Counted from the first letter of the stretch, positions 49,571 through 59,111 are shown. The stretch: 64,000 nt of DNA from Pseudodesulfovibrio sp. JC047 (GCF_010468615.1 NZ_WUEH01000013.1:32206-96205), one strand, 5' to 3'. Notes: generated from the letters alone by a model not told the origin. Numbers and translations: made by a program.

Positions 49571-50539
49571 TCATGCTTCATACAGCCAGCACCGGACCGA
49601 GTGGCCTGGCTCCGGTTCAAAGAGTGGCGGCAGCATCTGTGAACATTTTTCAAAGGCCTTGGGACATCGGGGATGAAAACGGCATCCTTGCGGTTGATTG
49701 AAAATACTTGGCACAATACCTGGAATGGCGTGCAGCCGTTGCGTGTTCCCTAATGTGGGGACTGAGGCCAAAAGCCCTTGGGTATATGGGTGCAATGGAT
49801 TGGCGTAGAGCGGGGCGACCGTGGCGAGTTCCACGATTTTGCCGGAATACATGACCGCAACCCGTTGCGCCATGCGGGCCACCACCCCCAGATCATGGGT
49901 GATGAGCATGAGCGAGCCGTTGTTCTTTTCTTTGAGATCGTTCATGAGATCAATGATCTGCGCTTGAATGGTGACGTCGAGGGCCGTGGTCGGTTCATCG
50001 GCGATGAGAAGGTCGGGATGACAGGCAAGGGCCATGGCGATCATGACACGTTGTCGCATTCCGCCTGACAGTTCGTGCGGATAGGATGTGGCTATGGCTG
50101 CGGGGTTTGGAATGCCCACCTTTTCGAGTGCGTCAACCGCTTTGTCGAGGGCCTCGTTGTGAGTCAATCCCTGATGGAGCCGAAGCGGTTCCGCGATCTG
50201 GTCGTTGATGCGGAAGACCGGGTTGAGCGCGGTCATGGGTTCTTGAAAAATCATGGAAATGTGATTGCCCCTGACCTGCATGAGTTCTCGGTCCGTCATA
50301 TCGAGCAGGTCGGCTCCTTTGTAGAGGATACGTCCTTCGGTGACGCGGCCGGGGGGATCAGGTATAAGACCGAGAATGGAGAGGGCGAGTACGGTTTTCC
50401 CGCACCCTGATTCTCCGACCACAGCCAGGGTTTCTCCTTGCATAAAGGAAAGGCTGACGGTATCCACCGCCTTGGCTATTCCCTGGTGTGAGGAAAAGCA
50501 GGTCGTGAGCTTGTGTATGTCCAGAAGGGGTTGGGTCAT
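49571..50539 (-). CDS. Oligopeptide/dipeptide ABC transporter ATPase (DppD/OppD-like)
   Basis: A 322-residue ATPase. Walker A GESGCGKTV (about 37-45), Q loop FQEPMTALNP, signature LSGGMRQRV (about 150) and Walker B LLIADEPTTALD are present, and the C-terminal extension has CRFHPRCPKAFEKC. It pairs with the DppF-like subunit, whose gene starts 10 bases downstream. ATG 50539 is the conserved start; it overlaps nothing but faces trmFO 81 bases away on the other strand. Confidence 0.93.
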   Translation of the reverse strand: MTQPLLDIHKLTTCFSSHQGIAKAVDTVSLSFMQGETLAVVGESGCGKTVLALSILGLIPDPPGRVTEGRILYKGADLLDMTDRELMQVRGNHISMIFQEPMTALNPVFRINDQIAEPLRLHQGLTHNEALDKAVDALEKVGIPNPAAIATSYPHELSGGMRQRVMIAMALACHPDLLIADEPTTALDVTIQAQIIDLMNDLKEKNNGSLMLITHDLGVVARMAQRVAVMYSGKIVELATVAPLYANPLHPYTQGLLASVPTLGNTQRLHAIPGIVPSIFNQPQGCRFHPRCPKAFEKCSQMLPPLFEPEPGHSVRCWLYEA

Positions 50540-50620
50540 GTTTTTTTGAATTTCACAGTTCTCCGTTTGGTCAGCTATACGGCATATTGCGGCGAACGTA
50601 AACGATATCGGGGATATGAA

Positions 50621-51952
50621 ATGGCACATGTGGCGATAGTTGGCGGAGGACTGGCCGGAACCGAGTGCGCCTGGCAATTGGCTGAGGCCGGTATTGCGGT
50701 GACGCTTTATGAAATGAAGCCTGGCAAGCGGTCCGAGGCCCATACTGAAGATGGTCTGGCTGAGTTGGTCTGTTCCAATTCCTTTCGGGCAACCGGTCCG
50801 GCTGCGGCCATCGGTTTGCTCAAGGAAGAGATGTCCAGTCTGGGCAGTCTGGTCATGAAAGCGGCCTTTGCCACACAGGTCCCTGCCGGGGGAGCCTTGG
50901 CTGTGGATCGCACGTTGTTTTCTCAATATATTACCGACGCGATCGAAAATCACGATTCGATCACTGTTGTTCATCAGGAAATTCAGTCGCTTGATGCCTC
51001 AGAGCTTCAAGGACATGACGCGGTTGTCATCGCGGCCGGTCCGTTGGCCAGTGAGTCACTGACAGAGAGCTTGATGACAGCGGTGGGCAACCAGCGGTTG
51101 TATTTTTACGACGCGATCGCACCGATCATTTCTCGTGATTCCGTTGATTTTGACAAGGCCTTCTGGGGATCGCGGTGGAAACCCGAGGATGATGATGATT
51201 ATCTGAATTGTCCCATGAATGAAGCGGAGTACAAGGCGTTTGTGACCGCTTTGCTTGAAGGGGAAAAGGTTCAGCCTCGGGATTTTGAAAAGGAAATCCA
51301 TTTTGAAGGATGCCTGCCAGTCGAAGCCATGGCCGAACGTGGTGAGATGACGTTGGCTTTCGGGCCGCTCAAGCCAGTGGGGTTCGAGGATCCAAAAACC
51401 GGGGACCGCCCGTTTGCCATTGTCCAGTTGCGGACCGAGAATGCGGACAAGACCGCTTTCAATCTCGTGGGTTTTCAGACCAAGCTCAAGTACCCGGAGC
51501 AAAAGCGGATTTTTCGAATGATTCCTGGGCTGGAACAGGCTGAATTTCTCCGTCTCGGGTCCATTCATCGAAATACCTATGTCAATGCCCCGGATGTCTT
51601 GGAAAATTCTTTGCAGCTCAAGAATCGGCCTGGGGTGTACCTTGCCGGGCAGATCACCGGGGTTGAAGGGTATCTTGAATCCGCAGCCTGTGGCTTGTGG
51701 CTTGGACTGTCGTTGGGGACGAATATGAACGGTTCATCGCTTGAGGAGCCACCAGTGGAGACCGCGATAGGGGCTTTACTCGGTCATTTGAAGGCCGTCC
51801 CGGATAAGCGGTTTCAGCCGTCTAATGTCAATTTTGGTTTGATGCCAGGATTGCAGAAGAAAATGAAAAAGAAATTACGCAAGGAAGCCTATGGAGTGCG
51901 TGCCAAAGAGGCTTTTCAGACGTGGATTGCATCTGTCGGGCTTAATCGATAG
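50621..51952 (+). CDS. trmFO: Methylenetetrahydrofolate--tRNA-(uracil-5-)-methyltransferase
   Basis: A 443-residue flavoprotein. The FAD site VAIVGGGLAGTECAWQLAEAG (about residues 4-24) opens the protein, YEMKPGKRSEAHTEDGLAELVCSNSFRA (positions 36-63) is a TrmFO signature, and GQITGVEGYLESAACGLWLG closes it. It makes m5U54 in the T loop of tRNA with methylene-THF as carbon donor. ATG 50621 matches the family start. A small hairpin lies after the stop. Confidence 0.95.
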   Translation: MAHVAIVGGGLAGTECAWQLAEAGIAVTLYEMKPGKRSEAHTEDGLAELVCSNSFRATGPAAAIGLLKEEMSSLGSLVMKAAFATQVPAGGALAVDRTLFSQYITDAIENHDSITVVHQEIQSLDASELQGHDAVVIAAGPLASESLTESLMTAVGNQRLYFYDAIAPIISRDSVDFDKAFWGSRWKPEDDDDYLNCPMNEAEYKAFVTALLEGEKVQPRDFEKEIHFEGCLPVEAMAERGEMTLAFGPLKPVGFEDPKTGDRPFAIVQLRTENADKTAFNLVGFQTKLKYPEQKRIFRMIPGLEQAEFLRLGSIHRNTYVNAPDVLENSLQLKNRPGVYLAGQITGVEGYLESAACGLWLGLSLGTNMNGSSLEEPPVETAIGALLGHLKAVPDKRFQPSNVNFGLMPGLQKKMKKKLRKEAYGVRAKEAFQTWIASVGLNR

Positions 51953-51966
51953 CGTGCGCACAGAGG

Positions 51967-51983
51967 CGGTTCGGGGCGAACCG
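51967..51983 (+). terminator. Weak hairpin after trmFO
   Basis: CGGTTCG/CGAACCG (51967-51973 and 51977-51983) pairs across a GGG loop. The following sequence is only modestly T-rich, so termination is uncertain. Confidence 0.35.
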
Positions 51984-52094
51984 GACCGCGTTTATTCGTG
52001 ATGAGTGGCTATTTTTTTGAAAGGGCTGGATATTGCCAATTCAACCACTTTGTCGCACTGTGACAGGACGTACGGAATACAGGAGGGAATACCC

Positions 52095-53402
52095 ATGGCC
52101 GATACACACTACGGACCGCAAACGATTTCTTTGCACGCGGGGCATACCCCGGATGCGGAAACAGGGGCGCGGGCGGTTCCGATTTATCAGACAACGGCGT
52201 ATATGTTTCGAGATACGCAACATGCCGCTGATCTTTTTTCATTGAAGGAATCCGGGTACATTTATACCCGATTGAACAATCCAACTACAGACGTTCTGGA
52301 AAAACGGCTCGCCGAGCTGCATGGAGGCACGGGAGCCGTTGCTGTCGCGTCCGGCATGGCGGCCATTTTTTATGCGGTGACCACCATTTGTTCGGCGGGG
52401 CAGAATTTTGTCACTGGGTCCAATCTGTATGGCGGGACCCAGACCTTGTTCGAGTATACCTTGAAGCGATTTGGCATTGAAGCCCGATTCGTGGATTCCA
52501 GTGATCCGGCCAATGTTGAAGCGGCCATCGATGAGAATACCCGGTTGGTCTATAGCGAATCCATTGGCAATCCGCGCTGTAATGTCGATGATCTGCGGGG
52601 ACTTTCCGAGGTCGCACACCGTCACGGCATCCCGTTTATTTTGGATTCTACGGTCGCACCTCCGCCGGTTTTTGATCCATTTGATTTCGGATGCGATATC
52701 GTCGTGCATTCTCTGACCAAAATTATTGGTGGTCATGGCGTGGCCATGGGCGGTGCCATTGTCGAGAAAGGGGATTTTGATTGGGGCAAGGACATGAAAT
52801 ATCCTGAGATTGCCGCACCGGACCCGACGTATAACAATGTGAATTTGTGGGAAGCACTTGGTGGGGCCGCTGGTCAGCCGTGTCCGGCCTTTACGGCCAA
52901 GGTGCGCATTGGGTTGCTTCGTGATACCGGCGCGACCATTTCTCCGCACAATAGTTTTCTGATCCTTCAGGGGATGGAAACCCTGCCGATTCGTGCTCGT
53001 CAGCATTGTGAAAATGCGCAGAAAGTGGCCGAGTTCTTGGAAACACATTACGCGGTCGAGTGGGTGAATTATGCGGGACTTCCCAATCATCCGGATCATG
53101 ATCGGGCGAAAAACACTTTTCCCCTCGGCCCCGGAGCCGTGTTTGGCTTTGGCGTCAAGGGCGGTTTGGCCGCTGGGCGGAAATTCATTGATGCCGTGAA
53201 GCTCTGTTCCCATTTGGCGAATATTCTGGATGCCAAGACATTGGTCATTCACCCCGCAACCACAACGCATGGTCAATCCTCTCCTGAAGAACAACTGGCA
53301 GCGGGTGTTCCGCCGGATTTGATTCGTATCTCTGTGGGGTTGGAAAATATCGAGGATATTATCGAAGATCTGGATATGGCCCTGATGCAATCCCAGCGTT
53401 AA
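52095..53402 (+). CDS. metY: O-acetylhomoserine sulfhydrylase
   Basis: A 435-residue PLP enzyme of the Cys/Met metabolism class. Features are TISLHAGHTPDAETGARAVP at the N-terminus, the YTRLNNPTTDVLEKRLAELHGG motif, the PLP lysine in HSLTKIIGGHG (about residue 209) and the late HPATTTHGQ. It makes homocysteine from O-acetylhomoserine and sulfide, a fit for a sulfide-producing organism. ATG 52095 has CAGGAGGG upstream. A strong terminator follows. No SAM riboswitch was recognised in the leader. Confidence 0.93.
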   Translation: MADTHYGPQTISLHAGHTPDAETGARAVPIYQTTAYMFRDTQHAADLFSLKESGYIYTRLNNPTTDVLEKRLAELHGGTGAVAVASGMAAIFYAVTTICSAGQNFVTGSNLYGGTQTLFEYTLKRFGIEARFVDSSDPANVEAAIDENTRLVYSESIGNPRCNVDDLRGLSEVAHRHGIPFILDSTVAPPPVFDPFDFGCDIVVHSLTKIIGGHGVAMGGAIVEKGDFDWGKDMKYPEIAAPDPTYNNVNLWEALGGAAGQPCPAFTAKVRIGLLRDTGATISPHNSFLILQGMETLPIRARQHCENAQKVAEFLETHYAVEWVNYAGLPNHPDHDRAKNTFPLGPGAVFGFGVKGGLAAGRKFIDAVKLCSHLANILDAKTLVIHPATTTHGQSSPEEQLAAGVPPDLIRISVGLENIEDIIEDLDMALMQSQR

Positions 53403-53424
53403 AATTATTAAAATCGAATATGAT

Positions 53425-53457
53425 AAATCCCCATTCTCAGGAGTGGGGATTTTTTTT
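53425..53457 (+). terminator. Rho-independent terminator after metY
   Basis: A 9-bp stem AAATCCCCA/TGGGGATTT (53425-53433 and 53444-53452) with a ten-base loop runs into eight T. Confidence 0.88.
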
Positions 53458-53594
53458 GTACTAAAAAACGTTCAATATATATCAGTGTTGCTTTTGTTAT
53501 TCTATTGCTTTATCAAACAAATGTTTCTCTATATTGGGATTGAACGGGTTTTTGTCTGAGTGAATAATCTTCCGGGTGTTCAAGTGAGGTTTCT

Positions 53595-55838
53595 ATGCGG
53601 CGTTTTGTTTCGGTGACCCTATTGAGTGTGTGTTTCTTGTTTTTGTTGACAGCGTGTAAGGCTCCTCAGGGAGGTGGTGGCAATTCCTATTCCATGTTTT
53701 ACAGCCCCGCAGATCATGTTTCGGAATTGATGGTGAAAGGGGCCTATACTGAAGCTTCAACCATCTATGGAAATGAACGAACATGGTTTCAGGCACAAGG
53801 GGATGACCCGGACGTGCAGGCCTTGCTGACGAATCTGGCGTCACATCTGAAAGGAGTGTACGAGCCAGAATTGCGGCGGACCATGGCCGAGGTCCAAAAG
53901 CTGACTTGGCCGGCCTCAAGCGATACCTGGTCTGGAATCAAAGCGGCTTTGGCGGCTTTGGAAAGGCAGGTTGTTTCGGCTGAGAGCGTGCCATTGTTTA
54001 AGAATCCCGAGTATGGTTACCCCCTTATTCAGAATGCCCGGCAACAGCTGGAAACCAAGCGGACTGAAATCGCACAATATGCACCGACCGCTTTTACCCT
54101 GTATCCCATCAATGCGGACAAGAATTTCTTTGCCGAGTATCCGGTAAATTTGCAGGATCAGGATTTTTTGCAGAAACAGAAGACACTGTGGGCAAAAAAA
54201 GTGCAGTGCGCCACGAGTAAAGAGCTTTTGCATATGCACAAGACATATGGAGATGTGCTGCCTGCCGACATGCAAAAGGAGTTGGCCCAGACATATTTCA
54301 GGAAATTGTGTCCGAATGTTGAGAAAGCCGATTTTGCCGCGATTACGACTGCGTATGACGCGGTTTTGGACGCAGGGATGCAGTTGGACGCGATTCCCGG
54401 GATCAAAATTGCATTTATTGATGTGACGAGTGAGACGCTCAAGAAAAGAGGGGTCATCGAATTCCCTGTTGGTGTGGAGATGGACATGCCGATCAAGGCC
54501 TTGAACGAGGACTTGAAAAAAGGATTTGAAAGCAAGGCTGTCAAATCGGCGGATATCATTATCCTGTTCAACCTTGCCGCCACGCGAACCTCTCGCAAGG
54601 TCGATACGAGTACGCATGTCAAATCCACCTATTTGGCCGGGTACACCAAAGTGAACAATCCGGAATGGGATATCTTGCAAGTGGAATTGCAACAATCAAA
54701 TATGGAAATAATGACCAATTCCAATACGCAATTGCCAACGTCAACCGGCAATCCGTACATGGACTTGGGCAATGCTCTGGCGAATTGGGAAAGTGAGACG
54801 AAAGTGGATGAAGCCAAGGAGCGCATTGAAGAATTGAAGAAGAAGGTCAGGACAACGCCTCGATTTATTGACGAGCCGGTGTATGATCCATATCGCTTTC
54901 AGCGGGTCGAGATGGATGTCTTGAAAACCGGCTCCATTCAGTATTACATCATCGATAAACGGAAAAAGACGTATTATTCCGATTTTTTTGACGTCACTTC
55001 AAAGGAATTTTTCACGGTTGCCTATCAGTTGCAGGAAACGGATCCCAACCTTGAAGAATACATGAGCACCAATGTGACGGAAAAAATGGTCGATCAATTT
55101 GAAAAAGAGGCCATTTCCGTGAAGCTTTCCGAGCTGTTGAGCAATTATTCTGACAACAAGGCCAAGACCAGACGGTACAGGTCTCTTGCGTCCATTCGAA
55201 AGGATGTGGTGAAAAATAGAAATGTCGCACTCGCCTCCATGAAAGAGAAGGAATATGGATTTGACAAACATGCGGACAAACGGTTCGAGAGTGTGCTGAT
55301 CGTTCAGAATTCAAGCAGTCTCGGCACAGGTTTTTACGTGACGGATGATATTGTTCTGACCAATTATCATGTCGTTGAAGAACAGAAATTCATCGAATTG
55401 AAGAAATGGGGTGATTTGGAAACCTTTGGAAAGGTCATAGCCAAGGATGTGCGGTTGGATCTTGCGCTTATCAAAGTACAGGATCGGGGAATTCCCGTGG
55501 TTTTTTATGACAAGAAGAATGTGAAAATCGGAGAGACTGTTGAGGCCATCGGCCATCCTCACGGGATGTCTTTCACGTTGTCGCGGGGAGTTATTAGTAC
55601 CGTCCGCACATCACCGGGCATTTCCGGCGTGGCAGGAAATCCCATTTTGTTTATTCAGACGGATGCGCCAATCAATCCCGGGAATTCAGGTGGGCCACTG
55701 TTCTTGGGTAATCGGGTTATTGGCGTCAATGACTATTGCGTCACCAAGGATATTTCCGAGGGATTGAATTTCAGCATCCATTATTCCGAAGTTTTCAAAT
55801 TCCTGAATGAAAATCATATCAAGTACCAAAAGGGGTAG
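53595..55838 (+). CDS. Lipoprotein with C-terminal trypsin-like serine protease domain
   Basis: A 747-residue protein. The signal peptide ends in lipobox LTAC (Cys about 21), so it is membrane-anchored in the envelope. Residues about 50-560 form a large region I do not recognise, with helical stretches and a long charged part. The C-terminal protease domain (about 570-747) has the triad His in NYHVV (about 591), Asp in RLDLALIK (about 621) and Ser in GNSGGPL (about 697). There is no PDZ domain, unlike DegP. The next lipoprotein gene starts 3 bases after the stop. Confidence 0.85.
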   Translation: MRRFVSVTLLSVCFLFLLTACKAPQGGGGNSYSMFYSPADHVSELMVKGAYTEASTIYGNERTWFQAQGDDPDVQALLTNLASHLKGVYEPELRRTMAEVQKLTWPASSDTWSGIKAALAALERQVVSAESVPLFKNPEYGYPLIQNARQQLETKRTEIAQYAPTAFTLYPINADKNFFAEYPVNLQDQDFLQKQKTLWAKKVQCATSKELLHMHKTYGDVLPADMQKELAQTYFRKLCPNVEKADFAAITTAYDAVLDAGMQLDAIPGIKIAFIDVTSETLKKRGVIEFPVGVEMDMPIKALNEDLKKGFESKAVKSADIIILFNLAATRTSRKVDTSTHVKSTYLAGYTKVNNPEWDILQVELQQSNMEIMTNSNTQLPTSTGNPYMDLGNALANWESETKVDEAKERIEELKKKVRTTPRFIDEPVYDPYRFQRVEMDVLKTGSIQYYIIDKRKKTYYSDFFDVTSKEFFTVAYQLQETDPNLEEYMSTNVTEKMVDQFEKEAISVKLSELLSNYSDNKAKTRRYRSLASIRKDVVKNRNVALASMKEKEYGFDKHADKRFESVLIVQNSSSLGTGFYVTDDIVLTNYHVVEEQKFIELKKWGDLETFGKVIAKDVRLDLALIKVQDRGIPVVFYDKKNVKIGETVEAIGHPHGMSFTLSRGVISTVRTSPGISGVAGNPILFIQTDAPINPGNSGGPLFLGNRVIGVNDYCVTKDISEGLNFSIHYSEVFKFLNENHIKYQKG

Positions 55839-55841
55839 CAG

Positions 55842-56597
55842 ATGTTTCATATATGCAAGGGGCTGCGCATCGTTATGATGTTGGTTTTGGTGGTGTGTGC
55901 GGGATGTACTGCGTCCAAAAGCCGTATGGGTATGGTTCAGGCGGAAGATGGGTTAATGTATGGCTCGGCCATGGACAAGCAGTTTATTGTTGATTCAAGC
56001 CTTTTTGAGAACAACAAAGTAAAGCTGCGAATCAGAAATACTTCCGGTGATGCAGCCTTTGATTTGCATGGTTTCAAGCGGCAGTTGGAAGATGCATACA
56101 TATCTAATGGGTATGAACCCACAACCGGGAGTGATTTTGGGCTGTTGCTTGACATCAATGTGACCTATTCCGGTCAGATTCAGGAGAATATGAGCAATGA
56201 ATTTGGTTTTGTTGGATTGGCCGGTGGAGGTGTTGCCGGAGCCTATCATCCGATGAAAAAGGGCACCATGAATGAAACTATCGCCGGAGGAGCTGCCGGA
56301 GCTGTGGCCGGTGCGACCATTGGATATATTCTTGGCAGTTACATGACGGACGACACATATATCATCAAAGCGCATGTCACGCTGGCCACCATTGCTCCCA
56401 AGGAAGACAATGACGGGACCACCATTGTTTTTGGCAAAAGCAGGAAGATCAAGCGCAAGAAAAACAATTTCAGAGGCTACCGACAGCGTTCGACGGTCAA
56501 TATGGCGGTGTATGCCGGTGGGCGAAATGTCCATCAATGCGAGATTGTGGATGGCGTCCGGGGCAGAATGTTACGCATTTTGACCGATATCATCTGA
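55842..56597 (+). CDS. TraT-like outer membrane lipoprotein
   Basis: A 251-residue lipoprotein with signal and lipobox VCAGC (Cys about 22). The mature part has VKLRIRNTSGDAAFDLHGFK (about 65-84), as in TraT proteins, and a glycine-alanine hydrophobic stretch GGAAGAVAGATIGYILGSYM (about 147-166) that could insert in a membrane. TraT proteins of F-like plasmids block surface contacts; chromosomal relatives have no set role. It is coupled to the protease lipoprotein. Confidence 0.78.
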   Translation: MFHICKGLRIVMMLVLVVCAGCTASKSRMGMVQAEDGLMYGSAMDKQFIVDSSLFENNKVKLRIRNTSGDAAFDLHGFKRQLEDAYISNGYEPTTGSDFGLLLDINVTYSGQIQENMSNEFGFVGLAGGGVAGAYHPMKKGTMNETIAGGAAGAVAGATIGYILGSYMTDDTYIIKAHVTLATIAPKEDNDGTTIVFGKSRKIKRKKNNFRGYRQRSTVNMAVYAGGRNVHQCEIVDGVRGRMLRILTDII

Positions 56598-56620
56598 TAT
56601 TTTGTCACGATGAAGAAAAA

Positions 56621-56652
56621 AAAGCCCCTGTTTTATTTGAAACAGGGGTTTT
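56621..56652. terminator. Bidirectional terminator
   Basis: CCCCTGTTT/AAACAGGGG (56625-56633 and 56640-56648) pairs with T runs on the right and A runs on the left. It serves the TraT-like gene and the convergent FTR gene. Confidence 0.88.
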
Positions 56653-56673
56653 CTTTTTGCGTGAATCGACTTG

Positions 56674-57006
56674 TTAGAAAATGATTTTTTCAGGTGGCCT
56701 GCGTTCAGGAACAACCGCTTTCTCAATGGTGCCGTCGTTGTATTCCTTGCTGACATAGAGCGCACAGAAACAGGCACCGTATTCCTTGATGTCCTCTTCC
56801 CGGTAGGTGCAGGGACAGACGATGTCCTTGTCCGCTTCGAAGTCGCCGTTGGCCAGACGGCAGGGACAAGCCATGTAGCCAAAGCGGTCCTTGTTGGTCA
56901 GCAGGCTTTCGAGCAAGGGCATGGTCATGTCCATATCCTTGTTGAAATAGTAGCCTTTCGGCTCCTGAACTTTTTTGAGCATTTTATATAATTGTTTGGC
57001 ATCCAT
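56674..57006 (-). CDS. Ferredoxin:thioredoxin reductase catalytic (beta) chain
   Basis: A 110-residue FTR beta-type protein. The six cluster and active-site cysteines are in CPCRL, CPCTY and CFC (about 47-49, 64-66 and 78-80), with the intervening DFEADKD. It binds a 4Fe-4S cluster that cleaves a disulfide using electrons from ferredoxin. The alpha chain of photosynthetic FTR is absent, as in anaerobes. A glutaredoxin-like gene sits 2 bases upstream, a likely redox partner. Confidence 0.92.
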   Translation of the reverse strand: MDAKQLYKMLKKVQEPKGYYFNKDMDMTMPLLESLLTNKDRFGYMACPCRLANGDFEADKDIVCPCTYREEDIKEYGACFCALYVSKEYNDGTIEKAVVPERRPPEKIIF

Positions 57007-57008
57007 TG

Positions 57009-57365
57009 TTATTCTCCCTTGAGCGCGGCGTCGATCTTGTCTTTGTGGTACCCGACAACAACTGTATTTTTGATGACGATGGTAGGAAAGGAAACGGCTG
57101 GATTATGGTCTTTGATTTCCTGAACGATCTGTTTGCGATCGTCTCCAGAGAGTTCATCAACGTGAACACACTCGTATTTTACGCCACATTCATCGAGGTA
57201 TTTTTTTGCATTTCTGCAATGGATGCAGGTTGAAAGCGCATAGATTTTGATGTCATTCATATGAAATGCCTCCGGGTCGAACGTTTTTTTAGCGTGGGAT
57301 TTCGGTTGAGCCTCGTCGTTTTCTTCGAAAAGGCTGGAAACAAAATTTTTGATGACTTTGAACAT
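57009..57365 (-). CDS. Glutaredoxin family protein
   Basis: A glutaredoxin-fold protein with active site CIHC (in IYALSTCIHCRNAKKYLDE) and the cis-proline loop VSFPTIVIKN. Two starts are possible: 57365, overlapping the upstream stop as TAATG (118 residues), or 57260 with a GGAGG site (83 residues). The shorter form begins exactly at the fold. The 35-residue extension is basic and acidic without a signal. It is followed 2 bases later by the FTR catalytic chain. Confidence 0.85.
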   Translation of the reverse strand: MFKVIKNFVSSLFEENDEAQPKSHAKKTFDPEAFHMNDIKIYALSTCIHCRNAKKYLDECGVKYECVHVDELSGDDRKQIVQEIKDHNPAVSFPTIVIKNTVVVGYHKDKIDAALKGE

Positions 57366-58318
57366 TATGGCTCTCTTTGCAGTGTCAGTTCCAATTTCCT
57401 GACCACCATTGAACACAGGAAGGTGAGCACGAAATACATGACAAGGACCAGTGTCCAGATTTCAAAACTCCTATAGGTTGTTGTCATGAGTTGTTGCGCC
57501 TGAAAAGTCAACTCTTCGATGGAGATGACAGAAACGATGGTGGAATCCTTGATGATGGATATGAATTGCCCGGCAAGTGCTGGCAACATGCGTTGTATGG
57601 CTTGCGGGAGGATGACGTACATCATGGCCTTGGTTCGGCTCATGCCGGTGCCTGATGCCGCTTCCCACTGGCCAGATTCAATGGACTCGATGCCTGCCCG
57701 AACAATTTCCGCAATATACGCCGCTTCGAAAAGGGTCAGGGTGACCAGGGCGGAGAGGAATTGGGAAAATCGGCTCATCGGTCCGAAGAACCAGCCGAGA
57801 ACTTCCTGAGCTTCGGGAGACAGGGCATAGATGGCTTCATTGACATGCAGCAGCGTCATGATCTGGTCGCCGACAAAGAAGTAGAAGACGAATATCAGGA
57901 CCAGAGGCGGGGTGTTTCTGATCAGTCCGACATAGGTGGTGGCTAGCTGTCGTCTGAAGAGTCGTGGGCTGACCCGCATGAGGCCGACAAATGTTCCCAG
58001 TATAATGGCGAAGAGACCTGACCAGAGACTCAGTCGGATGGTCGTGAACAGCCCATGCATGAGCAGGCCTGGAACCCATGATTGCGCTTCGGTGTCATAA
58101 CGAATCAGAAACTGGGGAATGACGGCCCAGTTCCAGTGGTAATTTAATCCTGTTGCGGCCTTGTACGCAATGAAACCGAACATCCCCGCCAGCACCACCA
58201 AAATGGTGGTGTCCAGCGGTGTGATGCGAATTTTCCGTTTTGTTGAAGTATTCTGCAATGAACTGGCTCGCCTATTGAATCTGGTTTTCCCAATCGTTGG
58301 TGTAGAACCAGTATTCAT
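57365..58318 (-). CDS. Polar amino acid ABC transporter permease (second)
   Basis: A 317-residue HisM/GlnP-type permease. An N-terminal helix (about 40-58) precedes five more helices, and the coupling motif EAASGTGMSRTKAMMYVILPQAIQRM (spanning about 230-255) contacts the ATPase. RNTPPLVLIFVFYFFVGDQ is also typical. Its annotated start overlaps the end of the binding-protein gene by 47 bases. It acts with the permease at 59265 and the binding protein between them. Confidence 0.92.
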   Translation of the reverse strand: MNTGSTPTIGKTRFNRRASSLQNTSTKRKIRITPLDTTILVVLAGMFGFIAYKAATGLNYHWNWAVIPQFLIRYDTEAQSWVPGLLMHGLFTTIRLSLWSGLFAIILGTFVGLMRVSPRLFRRQLATTYVGLIRNTPPLVLIFVFYFFVGDQIMTLLHVNEAIYALSPEAQEVLGWFFGPMSRFSQFLSALVTLTLFEAAYIAEIVRAGIESIESGQWEAASGTGMSRTKAMMYVILPQAIQRMLPALAGQFISIIKDSTIVSVISIEELTFQAQQLMTTTYRSFEIWTLVLVMYFVLTFLCSMVVRKLELTLQREP

Positions 58319-59111
58319 AGCGGTTTTTGAGCCAGCCAGTGCTTGAGGTGACCAAAACCCAGTTGTTCAACCAGTTGAGATAGTCGTGGTCGCCTTTTTT
58401 GATTCCAAAGGCGATGGGTTCTCTGGTGAAATCTTCCTTGAAGGGGAGATACAGTTGCTCCGGGTATTCCTTGGCAAGATTGAGTGGCAACGGGTTGGAG
58501 GCAACGACTGCGTGGACTCGTTCGTTGAGGAGTTCCTGAATGGTCTGTGATTCTTCGTCAAAAAACAGGATTTTTGCATTGGGGAGATAGTTTTTTGTCA
58601 CTTCGGCCGCAGTGGTTCCCAGACGAACAGCTATGGTTGTAGCCGGGTTGTTGAATTCGGAAGCCAGAGTGCGTCCCGAGGCGAGCTTTTTGCTGGCGAT
58701 GACAGACATCCCTGTATACTCGTAGGGGAGGGAAAAGTTGACTTTCAGATTGCGTTGCGGAGTGATGGACATGCCGCCGATGATGATATCGAATTTTCCG
58801 GTCAAAAGGGCTGGGATGATGCCGGACCATTTGGTGGGAACGAATTCGACCTTCACGCCCATATCTTTGGCCAGCCGTTCGGCAACTTCGATTTCAAAAC
58901 CGATGTACTTGCCACTTTTGTCTTTCATGGCCCAGGGTTTGAAGGTGTCGAAGCCAACTTTTATCACACCTCGTTTGAGAATGGTGTCAAGCTGGCTGAC
59001 GTGAGATTTTACGCCGGAGTCGTTTTGCTGTGGAGCCTGCTGACCGCATCCAACGAGGAATGCAAGCAGGAAGAGGAAGGGTACAATTGTCCTGAAACGA
59101 TGATTTTTCAT
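58272..59111 (-). CDS. Polar amino acid ABC transporter substrate-binding lipoprotein
   Basis: A 279-residue type II periplasmic binding protein. The signal has lipobox FLVGC (Cys about 22), so it is lipid-anchored. Binding domain marks are GVIKVGFDTFKPWAMKDKSG, GFEIEVAERLAKDMGV, PALLTGKFDIIIGGMSITPQR (about 105-125) and VRLGTTAAEVTK. It captures an amino acid; the identity is not clear. ATG 59111 has AAGGAGA upstream. It sits between the two permease genes. Confidence 0.93.
   Translation of the reverse strand: MKNHRFRTIVPFLFLLAFLVGCGQQAPQQNDSGVKSHVSQLDTILKRGVIKVGFDTFKPWAMKDKSGKYIGFEIEVAERLAKDMGVKVEFVPTKWSGIIPALLTGKFDIIIGGMSITPQRNLKVNFSLPYEYTGMSVIASKKLASGRTLASEFNNPATTIAVRLGTTAAEVTKNYLPNAKILFFDEESQTIQELLNERVHAVVASNPLPLNLAKEYPEQLYLPFKEDFTREPIAFGIKKGDHDYLNWLNNWVLVTSSTGWLKNRYEYWFYTNDWENQIQ

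Noticed and set aside
51953..52094. SAM riboswitch or Met leader before metY
   Set aside because: A hairpin and a 20-codon ORF exist, but no recognised SAM motif, no Met-rich codons and no ribosome site.
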